A stretch of DNA of 8,502 bases from positions 1 to 8,502 of the forward strand of contig JANXVK010000150.1 in the NCBI GenBank assembly GCA_025351675.1, given 5' to 3'. A program made the position numbers and the translations under genes. The notes beneath the pieces are model-generated. The model worked only from the letters and a program-made list of their open reading frames with translations, did not search any database and was not told the origin of the DNA. Source of the DNA: Rhizobacter sp. Its GTDB lineage: Bacteria; Pseudomonadota; Gammaproteobacteria; Burkholderiales; Burkholderiaceae_C. Positions 1-6,850 of the stretch are shown piece after piece (the stretch's first letter is position 1; each line of letters starts with the position of its first letter).

Positions 1-414
1 CTGATCGACTACCCGTTCGCGAGCCGCCTCTTCGCTGGCGCGCTCGACGCGCTCGCGCATGCGCGCCAGCGCGGGCCAACAGTGATTCTGTCGGACGGCG
101 ACGTCGTGTTCCAGCCGCGCAAAATCCAACGTTCGGGTCTCTGGAGCGCCGTCGATGGCCGCGTGCTGATCTACATCCACAAGGAGCAGATGCTCGACGA
201 CCTGCAACGCCGCTACCCGGCGCGGCATTACGTAATGGTCGACGACAAGCTGCGCATCCTCACTGCCATGAAGGCGCAGATGGCCGAACGCCTGACGACC
301 GTGTTCGTGCGCCAGGGCCACTACGCCTTCGACCTCGCGGCGATCAAAGACTTTGCCCCCGCCGACATCACGATCGAGCGCATCGGCGACCTCACTTCCG
401 TGGATCTTCCATGA
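1..414 (+). CDS. HAD-family hydrolase, 3' part (5' end outside window)
   Basis: The reading frame is open from base 1 and ends with TGA at 412-414, leaving the last 137 residues of a longer protein. HAD motif II is seen as ILSDGD (bases 85-102). A motif III-type lysine lies in IHKEQ (Lys codon 181-183), and the motif IV acidic pair is in VMVDDK (Asp codons 241-246). Motif I (DxDxT/V), which carries the nucleophile, must lie upstream of the window. HAD enzymes usually dephosphorylate small metabolites in the cytoplasm; the substrate cannot be read here. The stop overlaps the next start (ATGA, 411-414), so the gene is probably translationally coupled to the DUF2090 and zwf genes. This makes a sugar-phosphate substrate plausible, but that is inference. 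The first internal GTG (base 82) is not the real start, because homologous-looking sequence continues upstream of it. Confidence 0.8.
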   Translation: MIDYPFASRLFAGALDALAHARQRGPTVILSDGDVVFQPRKIQRSGLWSAVDGRVLIYIHKEQMLDDLQRRYPARHYVMVDDKLRILTAMKAQMAERLTTVFVRQGHYAFDLAAIKDFAPADITIERIGDLTSVDLP

Positions 415-1334
415 CAACGCCCGGCTACACCGACCCGCTCTACCTGCTGCCCTTCGACCATCGCCATTCGTACCTCACCGGCATGTTCAAGTTCGAGCCG
501 CCACTGAGCCTCGGGCAGCACGCACGGGTGGTCGAGAGCAAGCGGTTGATCTACGAAGGCTTTCAGGCCGCGCTCGCGCAAGGCGTGCCGGCCGCGCATG
601 CCGGCATCCTGGTCGACGAGGAGTTCGGTGCCGAAGTGCTGCGTGATGCCAAGGCGAGCGGCGCGATCACCGCGCTGTCGGTCGAGAGCAGCGGGCCGGA
701 CGAGTTCGCATTCGAGTACGGCGACGATTTCGCGCGTCACCTCGAAGCCTTCGCGCCGACGTTCGCAAAGGTGCTGGTGCACCACAACGTCGACGGTGAT
801 GCGGCACTGAACGCGCGCCAGACCGAGCGGCTGGTGCGGCTGTCGAACTGGTGCCGCTTGCACAACCAGAAGCTGATGTTCGAGCTGCTGGTCTCGGCGA
901 CGAAAGCGCAACTCGCGCAGGCGGGCGGCGAGACCGCGGCGTTCGATCTGCAACAGCGCCCTGCCCTGATGATCCGCGCGATCGAGGCGCTGCAGGATGC
1001 CGGCGTCGAGCCCGACGTATGGAAGATCGAAGGGCTCGATCGCCGCGAAGACTGCGAACGTATCGTCGCGGGCGCGCGCCGCGGCGGGCGCGACCGCGTC
1101 GGCTGCATCCTGCTCGGCCGCGGCGCGAACGAGGCCAAGGTCGTCGAGTGGCTGAGCACCGCCGCGAAAGTGCCCGGCTTCATCGGTTTCGCGGTCGGTC
1201 GCACCAGCTTCTGGGACGCGGTCGCCGATTTCGAGGCCGGCCGCGCCACGCGCGCCGAAACCGCTCAGCGCATCGCCGACCGCTTTCGCGAGTGGGTCGA
1301 CATCTTCCGCAACGCACAGACCGTGAAAGCCTGA
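411..1334 (+). CDS. DUF2090 domain protein, class I aldolase-like (IolC C-terminal/IolJ-related)
   Basis: This 307-residue protein looks like the DUF2090 family. The domain is known as the C-terminal half of some IolC proteins (5-dehydro-2-deoxygluconokinase), where it is annotated as a 2-deoxy-5-keto-D-gluconate-6-phosphate aldolase domain. Visible family features are [15 protein letters not shown] at residues 12-26, ILVDEEFG at 66-73, KVLVHHN at 120-126, FELL at 158-161, VWKIEG at 203-208, LGRGAN at 235-240 and [13 protein letters not shown] at 259-271. The alternating strands and helices fit a TIM barrel. Lys120 and Lys205 are candidates for a Schiff-base lysine, but this is not proven. 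No kinase domain is attached and no other inositol gene is visible, so the substrate is probably not the inositol intermediate. The ATG overlaps the HAD stop, the ribosome binding site is weak, and zwf follows after 2 bases. This suggests a coupled operon in sugar-phosphate metabolism. Confidence 0.85.
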   Translation: MTTPGYTDPLYLLPFDHRHSYLTGMFKFEPPLSLGQHARVVESKRLIYEGFQAALAQGVPAAHAGILVDEEFGAEVLRDAKASGAITALSVESSGPDEFAFEYGDDFARHLEAFAPTFAKVLVHHNVDGDAALNARQTERLVRLSNWCRLHNQKLMFELLVSATKAQLAQAGGETAAFDLQQRPALMIRAIEALQDAGVEPDVWKIEGLDRREDCERIVAGARRGGRDRVGCILLGRGANEAKVVEWLSTAAKVPGFIGFAVGRTSFWDAVADFEAGRATRAETAQRIADRFREWVDIFRNAQTVKA

Positions 1335-1336
1335 CC

Positions 1337-2752
1337 ATGCCGACCGCGCCGCAGCAACCGGACAGCAAGACGACCGACTCGATCCCGTCCGACGCGTTGG
1401 TCTTCTTCGGCGTCAGTGGCGACCTCGCGTTCAAGAAGATCTTCCCGTCGCTGCACGCGATGGCCAAGCGCGGGCACTTGACCGTGCCGGTGATCGGCGT
1501 GGCGCGGCGCCCCTGGTCGATCGACGACTTTCGCGCCCATGCGCGCGCGAGCATCGAGCAGCACGGCGGGCTCGACGAAGCAGCGTTCGACACGCTCGCC
1601 GGGCTGTTGCGCTACGTGGGCGGCGACTACGACGACCCGGCCACGTTCAAGGCGCTGCGCACCGAACTCGGCGCCGCGCGACACCCGGCGCACTACCTCG
1701 CGATCCCGCCGTCGATGTTCGGCCCGGTGGTCGAGCAGCTCGCGGCATCGGGCTGCACCGCCGGTGCGCGCGTGATCGTCGAGAAGCCGTTCGGCCGCGA
1801 CCTCGCCTCGGCGCAGGTGCTGAACAAGATCCTGCTCGGCAGCTTCGACGAGGCGCACATCTTCCGCATCGACCATTACCTGGGCAAGCAGCCGGTCCAC
1901 AACATGGTGTTCTTCCGCTTCGCGAACGCGTTTCTCGAACCGGTGTGGAACCGCAAGCATGTCGAGAGCGTGCAGATCACGATGGCCGAGAGCTTCGGCG
2001 TGCAGGGCCGTGGCGCGTTTCTCGAGCAGACCGGCACCGTGCGCGATGTGGTGCAGAACCACCTGTTCCAGGTGCTCGCGAACATCGCGATGGAGCCGCC
2101 CGCGCGCAGCGACGGTGAATCGATGCGCGACGAGAAGGTCAAGGTGCTGCGCTCGATCAAGCCGATCAGCGCGGCCAACCTGGTGCGCGGGCAGTTCGAC
2201 GGCTACCTGCGCGAAGAAGGCGTGGCCGCCGGTTCGCGGGTCGAGACCTTCGCGGCGCTCAAGCTCGAGATCGACTCGTGGCGCTGGCAGGGCGTGCCGT
2301 TTTACATTCGCGCCGGCAAGTCGCTGCCGGTGACCTGCGCCGAAGTGGTCGTGCGGCTGCGCTGCCCGCCGCAGATCTTTCCGGCCTGCCTTGCGGGCTC
2401 AAACCATGTGCGTTTTCGGATCGGCCCGGACGAGGCGCTCGCGATCGGCATGACCGTGATGGACACCGCCGAGCGCGGCACCGGTCAAGCGATCGAGCTG
2501 CTCGACACGCGTCACCCCGAAGGCGAGGCGATCGACGCCTACGAACGCCTGCTCGGCGATGCGATGGTCGGTGACTCGGCGCTCTTCGCGCGCGAAGACT
2601 ACGTCGAGGAGGCTTGGCGCATCGTCGACCCGGTGCTCGGCGATGCGACGCCGGTCCATGCGTACCAGCCGGGCAGCTGGGGCCCGAAAGAGGCGGCGGC
2701 GATCGCGCCGCCAGGCGGCTGGGCCGTGCCCGAAATGGGCACCGCACCCTGA
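1337..2752 (+). CDS. zwf: Glucose-6-phosphate 1-dehydrogenase
   Basis: Oxidises glucose 6-phosphate to 6-phosphogluconolactone with reduction of NAD(P)+, feeding the oxidative pentose phosphate and Entner-Doudoroff routes in the cytoplasm. The product is 471 residues, close to the usual 480-500. The dinucleotide-binding loop is GVSGDLA at residues 25-31. VARRPW at 55-60 places Arg57/Arg58 where NADP-preferring enzymes bind the 2'-phosphate. EKPFGRDL is at 149-156, the substrate-binding signature RIDHYLGK at 177-184, the likely catalytic base His242 in QNH, and RAGKSL at 325-330 (often RTGKRL elsewhere). The frame stays open far upstream through the DUF2090 gene, but ATG 1337 gives the expected N-terminus and lies 2 bases after the previous stop. 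No strong Shine-Dalgarno is present, which fits translation by coupling. It converges with the minus-strand gene at 2769 across 16 bases, with no clear terminator between them. Confidence 0.96.
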   Translation: MPTAPQQPDSKTTDSIPSDALVFFGVSGDLAFKKIFPSLHAMAKRGHLTVPVIGVARRPWSIDDFRAHARASIEQHGGLDEAAFDTLAGLLRYVGGDYDDPATFKALRTELGAARHPAHYLAIPPSMFGPVVEQLAASGCTAGARVIVEKPFGRDLASAQVLNKILLGSFDEAHIFRIDHYLGKQPVHNMVFFRFANAFLEPVWNRKHVESVQITMAESFGVQGRGAFLEQTGTVRDVVQNHLFQVLANIAMEPPARSDGESMRDEKVKVLRSIKPISAANLVRGQFDGYLREEGVAAGSRVETFAALKLEIDSWRWQGVPFYIRAGKSLPVTCAEVVVRLRCPPQIFPACLAGSNHVRFRIGPDEALAIGMTVMDTAERGTGQAIELLDTRHPEGEAIDAYERLLGDAMVGDSALFAREDYVEEAWRIVDPVLGDATPVHAYQPGSWGPKEAAAIAPPGGWAVPEMGTAP

Positions 2753-2768
2753 CGCCTTCGTGCGTCGA

Positions 2769-3356
2769 TCAGCCGCGCACCTGCGCGTTGGTCTTGTCGC
2801 GATGAATGCGCTTGCTCTGGTGGTTCTCGGCGCGCTGCACGCTCTTCTGCTCGGCTTGGCTCACATGACCGTTGCGCGCCGCGTTCGCTTCCCTGCGGTC
2901 GACATGCGCCTGGCCGGCTTCGAGCTTTCCGACTTCATGGTTCGTCAGCGAGCCGTTCTGGATGCCGGCTTCGACGCGCTTCTCCTGGTTCACGTTGCGC
3001 GCCACATCGGCCTGCATGCGCTTGGACGAGACCGAGTCCGGGTTGCCGGTGGCGGCGTTGTGCTTGTCGGCGGAGATGTCGCCGCTGACCTTGTTCTGCG
3101 CGGCGTTGAGTTGTGCGCGCTCGGCGTGCGAGAGCTTGCCGTTCCTGAGGTCGCGCGCTTGCAGGCGGTCGACGTGGCTTTCTTCCTTCTCGAGTTTGCC
3201 GGCTTCGCGGGTCGTCAGCGAACCGTCTTTCAGTCCGCCCTCGATGCGGGTCTGCTGGTTCACATCACGCTGTGTCGTGCTGGCAGCGGTGGTCTGGGCA
3301 AAAGCGCCGACGCAGGCCAGCGAAAGGGCGGTAGCGATCAGGGTGCGGTTCATCAT
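2769..3356 (-). CDS. Secreted protein of two tandem 90-residue repeats, function unknown
   Basis: This 195-residue protein starts with a typical Sec signal peptide: positively charged start, hydrophobic core and AFA at residues 18-20, predicting cleavage before Gln21. The mature part is very hydrophilic, rich in Asn, Gln, Lys, Arg and Glu, and lacks membrane segments. Residues 32-101 and 122-191 are two copies of one unit with an exact 90-residue offset and no gaps. Shared blocks include VNQ (32/122), GSLT (45/135), GKLE (53/143), HVDR (61/151), NG (72/162) and AE (78/168). Each unit holds two G-x-[LV]-[ST]-x-x-E elements, recalling the second half of an EF-hand loop. The first-position Asp is missing, so calcium binding is doubtful. 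A GGAGAC ribosome binding site lies 5-8 bases before the paired ATG ATG; either ATG may be used. It is transcribed divergently from the lipoprotein gene at 3611. I do not recognise a named family, and a periplasmic location is inferred. Confidence 0.85.
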   Translation of the reverse strand: MMNRTLIATALSLACVGAFAQTTAASTTQRDVNQQTRIEGGLKDGSLTTREAGKLEKEESHVDRLQARDLRNGKLSHAERAQLNAAQNKVSGDISADKHNAATGNPDSVSSKRMQADVARNVNQEKRVEAGIQNGSLTNHEVGKLEAGQAHVDRREANAARNGHVSQAEQKSVQRAENHQSKRIHRDKTNAQVRG

Positions 3357-3433
3357 GGCAGTCTCCGGTGGGTGAATCGTTCAGCCGGCAAGGGGCTTGC
3401 CTGCTGAAACTCACAACGACCTCCGTGAATGCG

Positions 3434-3510
3434 GCGTTGACTCTGGCGCCGATGACCCGCAGGTAAAGAAATTCGGCCGGTAAGCCCGCTGTTCATGCCC
3501 GAGTCAACGC
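3434..3510. repeat. 10-bp inverted repeat pair, possible operator or paired -35 elements
   Basis: GCGTTGACTC (3434-3443) is matched exactly by its reverse complement (3501-3510). Similarity stops abruptly outside the 10 bases. The central position between two divergent genes and the TTGAC core in each arm suggest promoter or operator elements rather than a terminator. A 57-base spacer makes an RNA hairpin less likely to matter. The role is inferred. Confidence 0.4.
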
Positions 3511-3589
3511 TGGCCCGGTGCCCGCCGTTGAAAGAGGTGCCTGCCCGCCGACCAGCGAGCTCACCACCGGCTCGCCTTCGCCACGCCGG

Positions 3590-3601
3590 CCTTCGCGAAG
3601 G
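3590..3601 (+). promoter_or_regulatory. 12-bp palindrome overlapping the lipoprotein ribosome binding site
   Basis: CCTTCGCGAAGG is a perfect palindrome. Its right arm provides the AAGG of the AAGGAAA Shine-Dalgarno, which sits 6-9 bases before ATG 3611. In RNA it can form only a short stem closed by CGCG, so any effect on translation would be modest. A protein-binding site is the alternative. The ribosome binding site itself is well supported and decides the start of the lipoprotein gene. Confidence 0.4.
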
Positions 3602-3610
3602 AAACAACCC

Positions 3611-4870
3611 ATGAACAGATCCCGTACCGCGCTCCTGCCGTTGGCGGCTGTGCTCTCTGCCTTGGTAGCCGGTTGCGCCGTCGAAGCACCGCGGCAACGC
3701 GTTTACGTCGCGCCGGTGCCGGTCATGTATGCGCCGGCGCCGGTGATTTACGCACCCACGCCGGCAGCCGCAGTTGTCAGCGTCTACATCGACCCCCCGC
3801 TCTACCAACCGGAGCCGATCGTGGTGTCGTGGGCGCCGCCACCCATGCTGGTCGACGTGCCGCCGCTGCTGCCGTTCGGAGGCGCGGTGTGGATCGGCGG
3901 CTATTGGGCCTGGCACGGCAACTGGGTCTGGGCAGCCGGCCGCTGGGCGCCGCCGCCGCAGCCCAACTACCTCTGGGTTCAGCCGTACTACGAGCACCGC
4001 GACGCCGCGGTGATCTTCATCGGCGGGCACTGGGCCGCGCCGGGCGTGGTCTTCGTGCCGCCAGCGGCGAACTTCCGGATCAGCTTTGCACTCGCGCTGC
4101 CCGGCGTGGTGGCCGGGCCGCCGCCGATGGGTCCGCCCGGCATCTTCGTCCCGGCGCCGCCGGGCTCGCGTCCCGGCATCATCGTGCCGGCGCCGCTGGG
4201 CACGCCGCCTGCGGTCGTCGTCAGCGCGCCTCCGGTGAACAACGTCGGCATGCGCGTGCAGAACAACTTCAACAACACGCGCAACACGAACACGACAAAC
4301 GTGACCAACGTCACGAATGTGACGAACCTGACGGTGATCGCACCGGCCGCGGCAACGGTGAATGGCCACGCGTTCGAGGCCAGCGTACCGGCGCAGGCCC
4401 ATCTGGCGGCCGCGCTGCCGCCGGTTGTGCGCGCGATGGCACCGACGCCGCAATCGAGCCGGCCGATCCCGGCGTACCGTGCGGGCGAGGCGCCGACGCC
4501 GTTGCCGCAGGCCCAGGCGGTGCGCGCGGCCGCGCCGTTGGCGGCCGCGGCACCGCGACCTGCGCCGCTGGCCGAATCGGCCGCGCCGCCGCGCTCGATC
4601 GAGCCCGCTGCGCCTGCGGCACCCGCAGTGCGTGCCGCTGTGTCCGCCGAGGTGCCACGCGCGGCGCCCAGACGGCCCGCGAAGATTGGGGCCGACGATG
4701 ACCCGCGCGTTGCCCAGCAGCGTCCGGCGGAGGCCGCCAAGGCCGCGCGCACGCAAGCGGCCGCGGAGACGAAGGCCGCACGCCCAAAGCCGACGCCGAC
4801 GCAGACGAAGAAGGATCCGGCCCATGCCGAGCAGCGGGAAGGGGAGCGGCACGAGAAGGCAGAGCGCTGA
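3611..4870 (+). CDS. WXXGXW-repeat lipoprotein with long Asn/Thr- and Ala/Pro-rich tail
   Basis: This 419-residue protein starts with a lipoprotein signal peptide; ALVAGC at residues 17-22 predicts lipidation of Cys22. Residues 30-80 are rich in Val, Pro and Tyr with repeated VPVMYAPAPVIYAP-like units. An aromatic core at about 91-140 holds two W-x-x-G-x-W motifs (94-99 and 107-112) plus the related GGHW at 148-151. This resembles the WXXGXW/BcpO-type envelope proteins common in Burkholderiales, whose function is poorly known. Residues 170-208 are Pro/Gly/Val-rich, 218-240 form an Asn/Thr-rich stretch with three VTN units, 255-355 are Ala/Pro-rich, and the end (375-419) is highly charged. Most of the C-terminal half is probably disordered. 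ATG 3611 is chosen because AAGGAAA precedes it and the signal peptide begins there; the frame is open further upstream to 3518 without such support. It is divergent from the repeat-protein gene. Anchoring in the outer membrane is inferred (residue 23 is Ala, no Asp retention signal). Confidence 0.85.
   Translation: MNRSRTALLPLAAVLSALVAGCAVEAPRQRVYVAPVPVMYAPAPVIYAPTPAAAVVSVYIDPPLYQPEPIVVSWAPPPMLVDVPPLLPFGGAVWIGGYWAWHGNWVWAAGRWAPPPQPNYLWVQPYYEHRDAAVIFIGGHWAAPGVVFVPPAANFRISFALALPGVVAGPPPMGPPGIFVPAPPGSRPGIIVPAPLGTPPAVVVSAPPVNNVGMRVQNNFNNTRNTNTTNVTNVTNVTNLTVIAPAAATVNGHAFEASVPAQAHLAAALPPVVRAMAPTPQSSRPIPAYRAGEAPTPLPQAQAVRAAAPLAAAAPRPAPLAESAAPPRSIEPAAPAAPAVRAAVSAEVPRAAPRRPAKIGADDDPRVAQQRPAEAAKAARTQAAAETKAARPKPTPTQTKKDPAHAEQREGERHEKAER
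4261..4335 (+). repeat. Low-complexity Asn/Thr codon tract inside the lipoprotein gene
   Basis: A run of AAC and ACG codons encodes NNFNNTRNTNTTN followed by three 9-base VTN units (GTG/GTC-AC-AAC/AAT) with differing third positions. It is AT-richer than its surroundings. The synonymous differences show that the repeat is kept at protein level or is old, rather than being a recent slippage product. Confidence 0.6.
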
Positions 4871-4989
4871 GCGCCGGGCCGGTTCCAGCACGCCACGCGA
4901 CGCCGGCAGGCATCCGTCTCTGCGGTGACGGAGTGACAATGCGCCGGCGGCCCGACAGGGTCGTCAGGCCCACGTCCTCAGGAGACCCG
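4871..4989 (+). promoter_or_regulatory. Leader before the RraA/Ldh_2 pair with two short hairpins
   Basis: These 119 bases probably contain the promoter of the next operon, although no convincing -35/-10 pair is visible. TCCGTC (4913-4918) pairs with GACGGA (4927-4932) across an 8-base loop. A second hairpin spans 4950-4969: a 7-position stem with one mismatch and a 6-base loop. Neither is followed by a T-run, so a classical intrinsic terminator for the lipoprotein gene is not supported. AGGAGA at 4980-4985 is the ribosome binding site that decides the start at 4990. Confidence 0.3.
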
Positions 4990-5733
4990 ATGACTGCCGA
5001 ACCGCTTCCGCTCGCTCCCGCCGTCGTGCAGGCACTTGCCGCCGTGTCGACCGCCACGATCACCACGGTGCTGCTGAAAAAGGGCCTGCGCAACATCTGG
5101 CTGCGCGGCACGCGACCGCTCGCGCCGAATCAACCGCGCGTCGCCGGCCGCGCGTTCACGCTGCGCTTCGTGTCGGCGCGCGAAGACCTCGCGACGCCAG
5201 CGTCGTGGGCGGCGCCGATCTCGACCCGCGCCGCGATCGAGGCGATGCCGGCCGGTTGCATCGCGGTCGTCGGCGCGATGGGCGTGACCGACGCCGGCAT
5301 CTTCGGCGACATCCTCTGCGCGCGCATGAAGAGGCGCGGTGTCGCGGGCCTCGTCAGCGACGGCGTTGTGCGCGATCTCGCCGGCGTGCTCGGCACCGGT
5401 CTGCCGGTGTGGTGCCAGGGCACCGCCGCGCCAGCCTCGGTGGCCGGCCTCACGTTCGTCGGTTGGCAGGAGCCGATCGATTGCGGCGGCGTCGCGGTGT
5501 TCCCGAACGACGTGATCGTGGTCGACGCCGACGGCGCGGTGCTGATCCCGGCCGCCCTGCTCGACGACGTGATCGCCGCGAGCGTCGAACAGGAGCGGCT
5601 CGAAGGCTGGATCATGCGCGAGGTCGAGCGCGGCGTGCCGCTGCCGGGCCTGTACCCGGCCAACGAGGAGACGGCCGCGCGTTACCGCGCCTGGGCTGCC
5701 AAGAACGACAACAACGACGGAGACAAGCCATGA
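4990..5733 (+). CDS. RraA-family protein (4-hydroxy-4-methyl-2-oxoglutarate aldolase/oxaloacetate decarboxylase-like)
   Basis: This 247-residue protein belongs to the RraA/demethylmenaquinone methyltransferase-like fold. Members include RNase E inhibitors and metal-dependent aldolases that cleave 4-hydroxy-2-oxoacids or decarboxylate oxaloacetate. The central block is VVGAMGVTDAGIFGDIL at residues 93-109, followed by GVAGLVSDGVVRDLAGV at 117-133. Arg128 and Asp129 match the conserved RD pair that binds substrate and Mg2+ in the aldolases. IDCGGVAVFPNDVIVVDADG at 163-182 is the other conserved segment. The length exceeds the 160-residue RNase regulator and matches the longer catabolic members, so an enzyme is more likely than an RNA-degradation regulator. 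ATG 4990 follows AGGAGA at good spacing; the in-frame GTG at 4933 has no such site. It overlaps the following dehydrogenase by ATGA (5730-5733), which supports a joint pathway. The true substrate is unknown. Confidence 0.88.
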   Translation: MTAEPLPLAPAVVQALAAVSTATITTVLLKKGLRNIWLRGTRPLAPNQPRVAGRAFTLRFVSAREDLATPASWAAPISTRAAIEAMPAGCIAVVGAMGVTDAGIFGDILCARMKRRGVAGLVSDGVVRDLAGVLGTGLPVWCQGTAAPASVAGLTFVGWQEPIDCGGVAVFPNDVIVVDADGAVLIPAALLDDVIAASVEQERLEGWIMREVERGVPLPGLYPANEETAARYRAWAAKNDNNDGDKP

Positions 5734-6812
5734 GCGCATTGATGCACACGATCCAAGTCGAACCCTTGCGCGCCGCGGTGTGCGAGCTGATGCGCGGTTT
5801 CGGCAGCAGCCCTCGCGAGACCGAGCTCGTCACCGACAACCTGATCCAGGCCAACCTGACCGGCCACGACTCGCACGGCATCGGCATGCTGCCGCGCTAC
5901 GCCAACGCATTTCTCGAAGGCGGGCTGACCGCGAACGCACACGTCACGACCAAGCTCGACAGCGGCACGCTGCTGGCGCTCGACGGCAACGCCGGCTTCG
6001 GCCAGGTGATCGGGCACGAGGCGATGGCGCTCGGCATCACGCGCGCCAAGGCGCACGGCAGCTGCATCGTCGCGCTCGCGAACTCCCACCACCTGTGCCG
6101 CATCGGCGCCTGGGCCGAGATGGCGGTCGCCGAGGGCCTCGTCTCGATGCACTTCGTCAACGTCATCTCGCGGCCGATCGTGGCGCCTTGGGGCGGGCGC
6201 GATGCGCGCTTCGGCACCAACCCGTTCGCGGTCGGCATCCCGGTCGCGGGGCGCGAGCCGGTGATCCTCGATCTGGCCACCAGCGTGGTCGCGCAGGGCA
6301 AAACGCGGGTGGCCCACAACAAGGGCGAACCGCTCGCGCCGGGGCAACTGCTCGACAACCACGGCGAGCCGACGATCGACCCGAAGTTCGGCGTGGTCGA
6401 GCCGCTCGGCGCGCTGCGCACCTTCGGCGAGCACAAGGGCTTCGGCCTGGCGCTGGTGTGCGAGCTGCTCGGCGGCGCGCTCGCCGGCGGCTTGGCGGCG
6501 CACGGCCCGACCGACGGCAAGCAGCGGGTGCTGAACGGCATGCTGACGGTGCTGTTCGACCCGGCTCGGCTCGGCGAGTCGGCCATCTATTCGGGCGAGA
6601 TGCGGGCCTTCCTCGACTGGGTCGTGGCCTCGCCACCGCAGGCCGGCGCCGAGCGCGTGCGCGTGGCCGGCGAGCCGGAGCGCGAATCACGAGCACGCCG
6701 GCTCGCGCAAGGCATCCCGGTCGACGCGATCACTTGGGGCGAGCTGCTCGCAGCGGCGGCCCGGCTCGGCCGCGACGCCGCCACGGTCAACCGCCTCGCC
6801 GGTCTGGGCTGA
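5730..6812 (+). CDS. Ldh_2 family 2-hydroxyacid dehydrogenase (malate/lactate/ureidoglycolate type)
   Basis: This 360-residue protein resembles the NAD(P)-dependent malate/L-lactate/ureidoglycolate dehydrogenase family (Ldh_2), which is unrelated to the Rossmann-type enzymes. Family marks are GHDSHGIGMLPRY at residues 45-57, ANSHHLCRIGAWAE at 117-130 (His121 aligns with the usual catalytic histidine), TNPFAVGIP at 163-171 and ILDLATSVVAQGK at 179-191. The residue after HL is Cys123, where relatives usually have Gly, a small deviation. A 2-hydroxyacid would be oxidised to a 2-oxoacid, probably in the cytoplasm. ATG 5730 overlaps the RraA stop, and GGAGA stands upstream of it. An internal ATG at 5742 is a weaker choice. 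The coupling with an RraA-type aldolase/decarboxylase suggests two consecutive steps. No transporter or regulator for the pathway lies next to the pair, so the substrate stays open. Confidence 0.92.
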   Translation: MSALMHTIQVEPLRAAVCELMRGFGSSPRETELVTDNLIQANLTGHDSHGIGMLPRYANAFLEGGLTANAHVTTKLDSGTLLALDGNAGFGQVIGHEAMALGITRAKAHGSCIVALANSHHLCRIGAWAEMAVAEGLVSMHFVNVISRPIVAPWGGRDARFGTNPFAVGIPVAGREPVILDLATSVVAQGKTRVAHNKGEPLAPGQLLDNHGEPTIDPKFGVVEPLGALRTFGEHKGFGLALVCELLGGALAGGLAAHGPTDGKQRVLNGMLTVLFDPARLGESAIYSGEMRAFLDWVVASPPQAGAERVRVAGEPERESRARRLAQGIPVDAITWGELLAAAARLGRDAATVNRLAGLG

Positions 6813-6850
6813 CGACCACGCGCCGGCGCCGCATTGTGCGACCTGCCTGC

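Larger units (their letters stand above)
3357..3610. promoter_or_regulatory. Shared divergent upstream region of the repeat-protein and lipoprotein genes
   Basis: These 254 bases separate two genes transcribed outward, so promoters for both should lie here. A perfect 10-bp inverted repeat, GCGTTGACTC at 3434-3443 and GAGTCAACGC at 3501-3510, is separated by 57 bases. Each arm contains a -35-like TTGACT reading toward one of the two genes. I found no convincing -10 at standard spacing; the best A/T-rich stretch is around 3464-3472. The stretch also contains a palindrome at 3590-3601. No small open reading frame here has a believable ribosome binding site. Confidence 0.5.

Noticed and set aside
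851..1336. Upstream extension of the zwf frame through the DUF2090 gene, which could suggest a fusion
   Set aside because: The extension is Arg/Pro-rich shadow translation of the DUF2090 gene. ATG 1337 gives the normal N-terminus of glucose-6-phosphate dehydrogenase.
2753..2768. Bidirectional terminator between convergent zwf and the repeat-protein gene
   Set aside because: The 16 bases contain no usable inverted repeat or T-run.
2769..3356. Direct repeats 270 bases apart, considered as a CRISPR or mobile-element signature
   Set aside because: The repeats are diverged, in frame, and encode a duplicated protein domain. There are no short spacers, terminal repeats or transposase.
2559..3407. 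Plus-strand frame over the repeat-protein gene with hydrophobic Leu/Val-rich sequence
   Set aside because: The minus strand has a clean signal peptide, a ribosome binding site and exact 90-residue protein repeats. The plus frame has no start context and would overlap the end of zwf.
3353..4939. Long 528-codon minus-strand frame opposite the lipoprotein gene
   Set aside because: It is composed of Arg, Gly and His runs typical of an antisense shadow in GC-rich DNA. The plus strand has a lipoprotein signal, ribosome binding site and WXXGXW motifs.
4990..5733. RraA as a true regulator of ribonuclease E
   Set aside because: The protein is longer than RraA proper, keeps the catalytic-type Arg-Asp pair and is coupled to a dehydrogenase, so a metabolic enzyme is the better reading.
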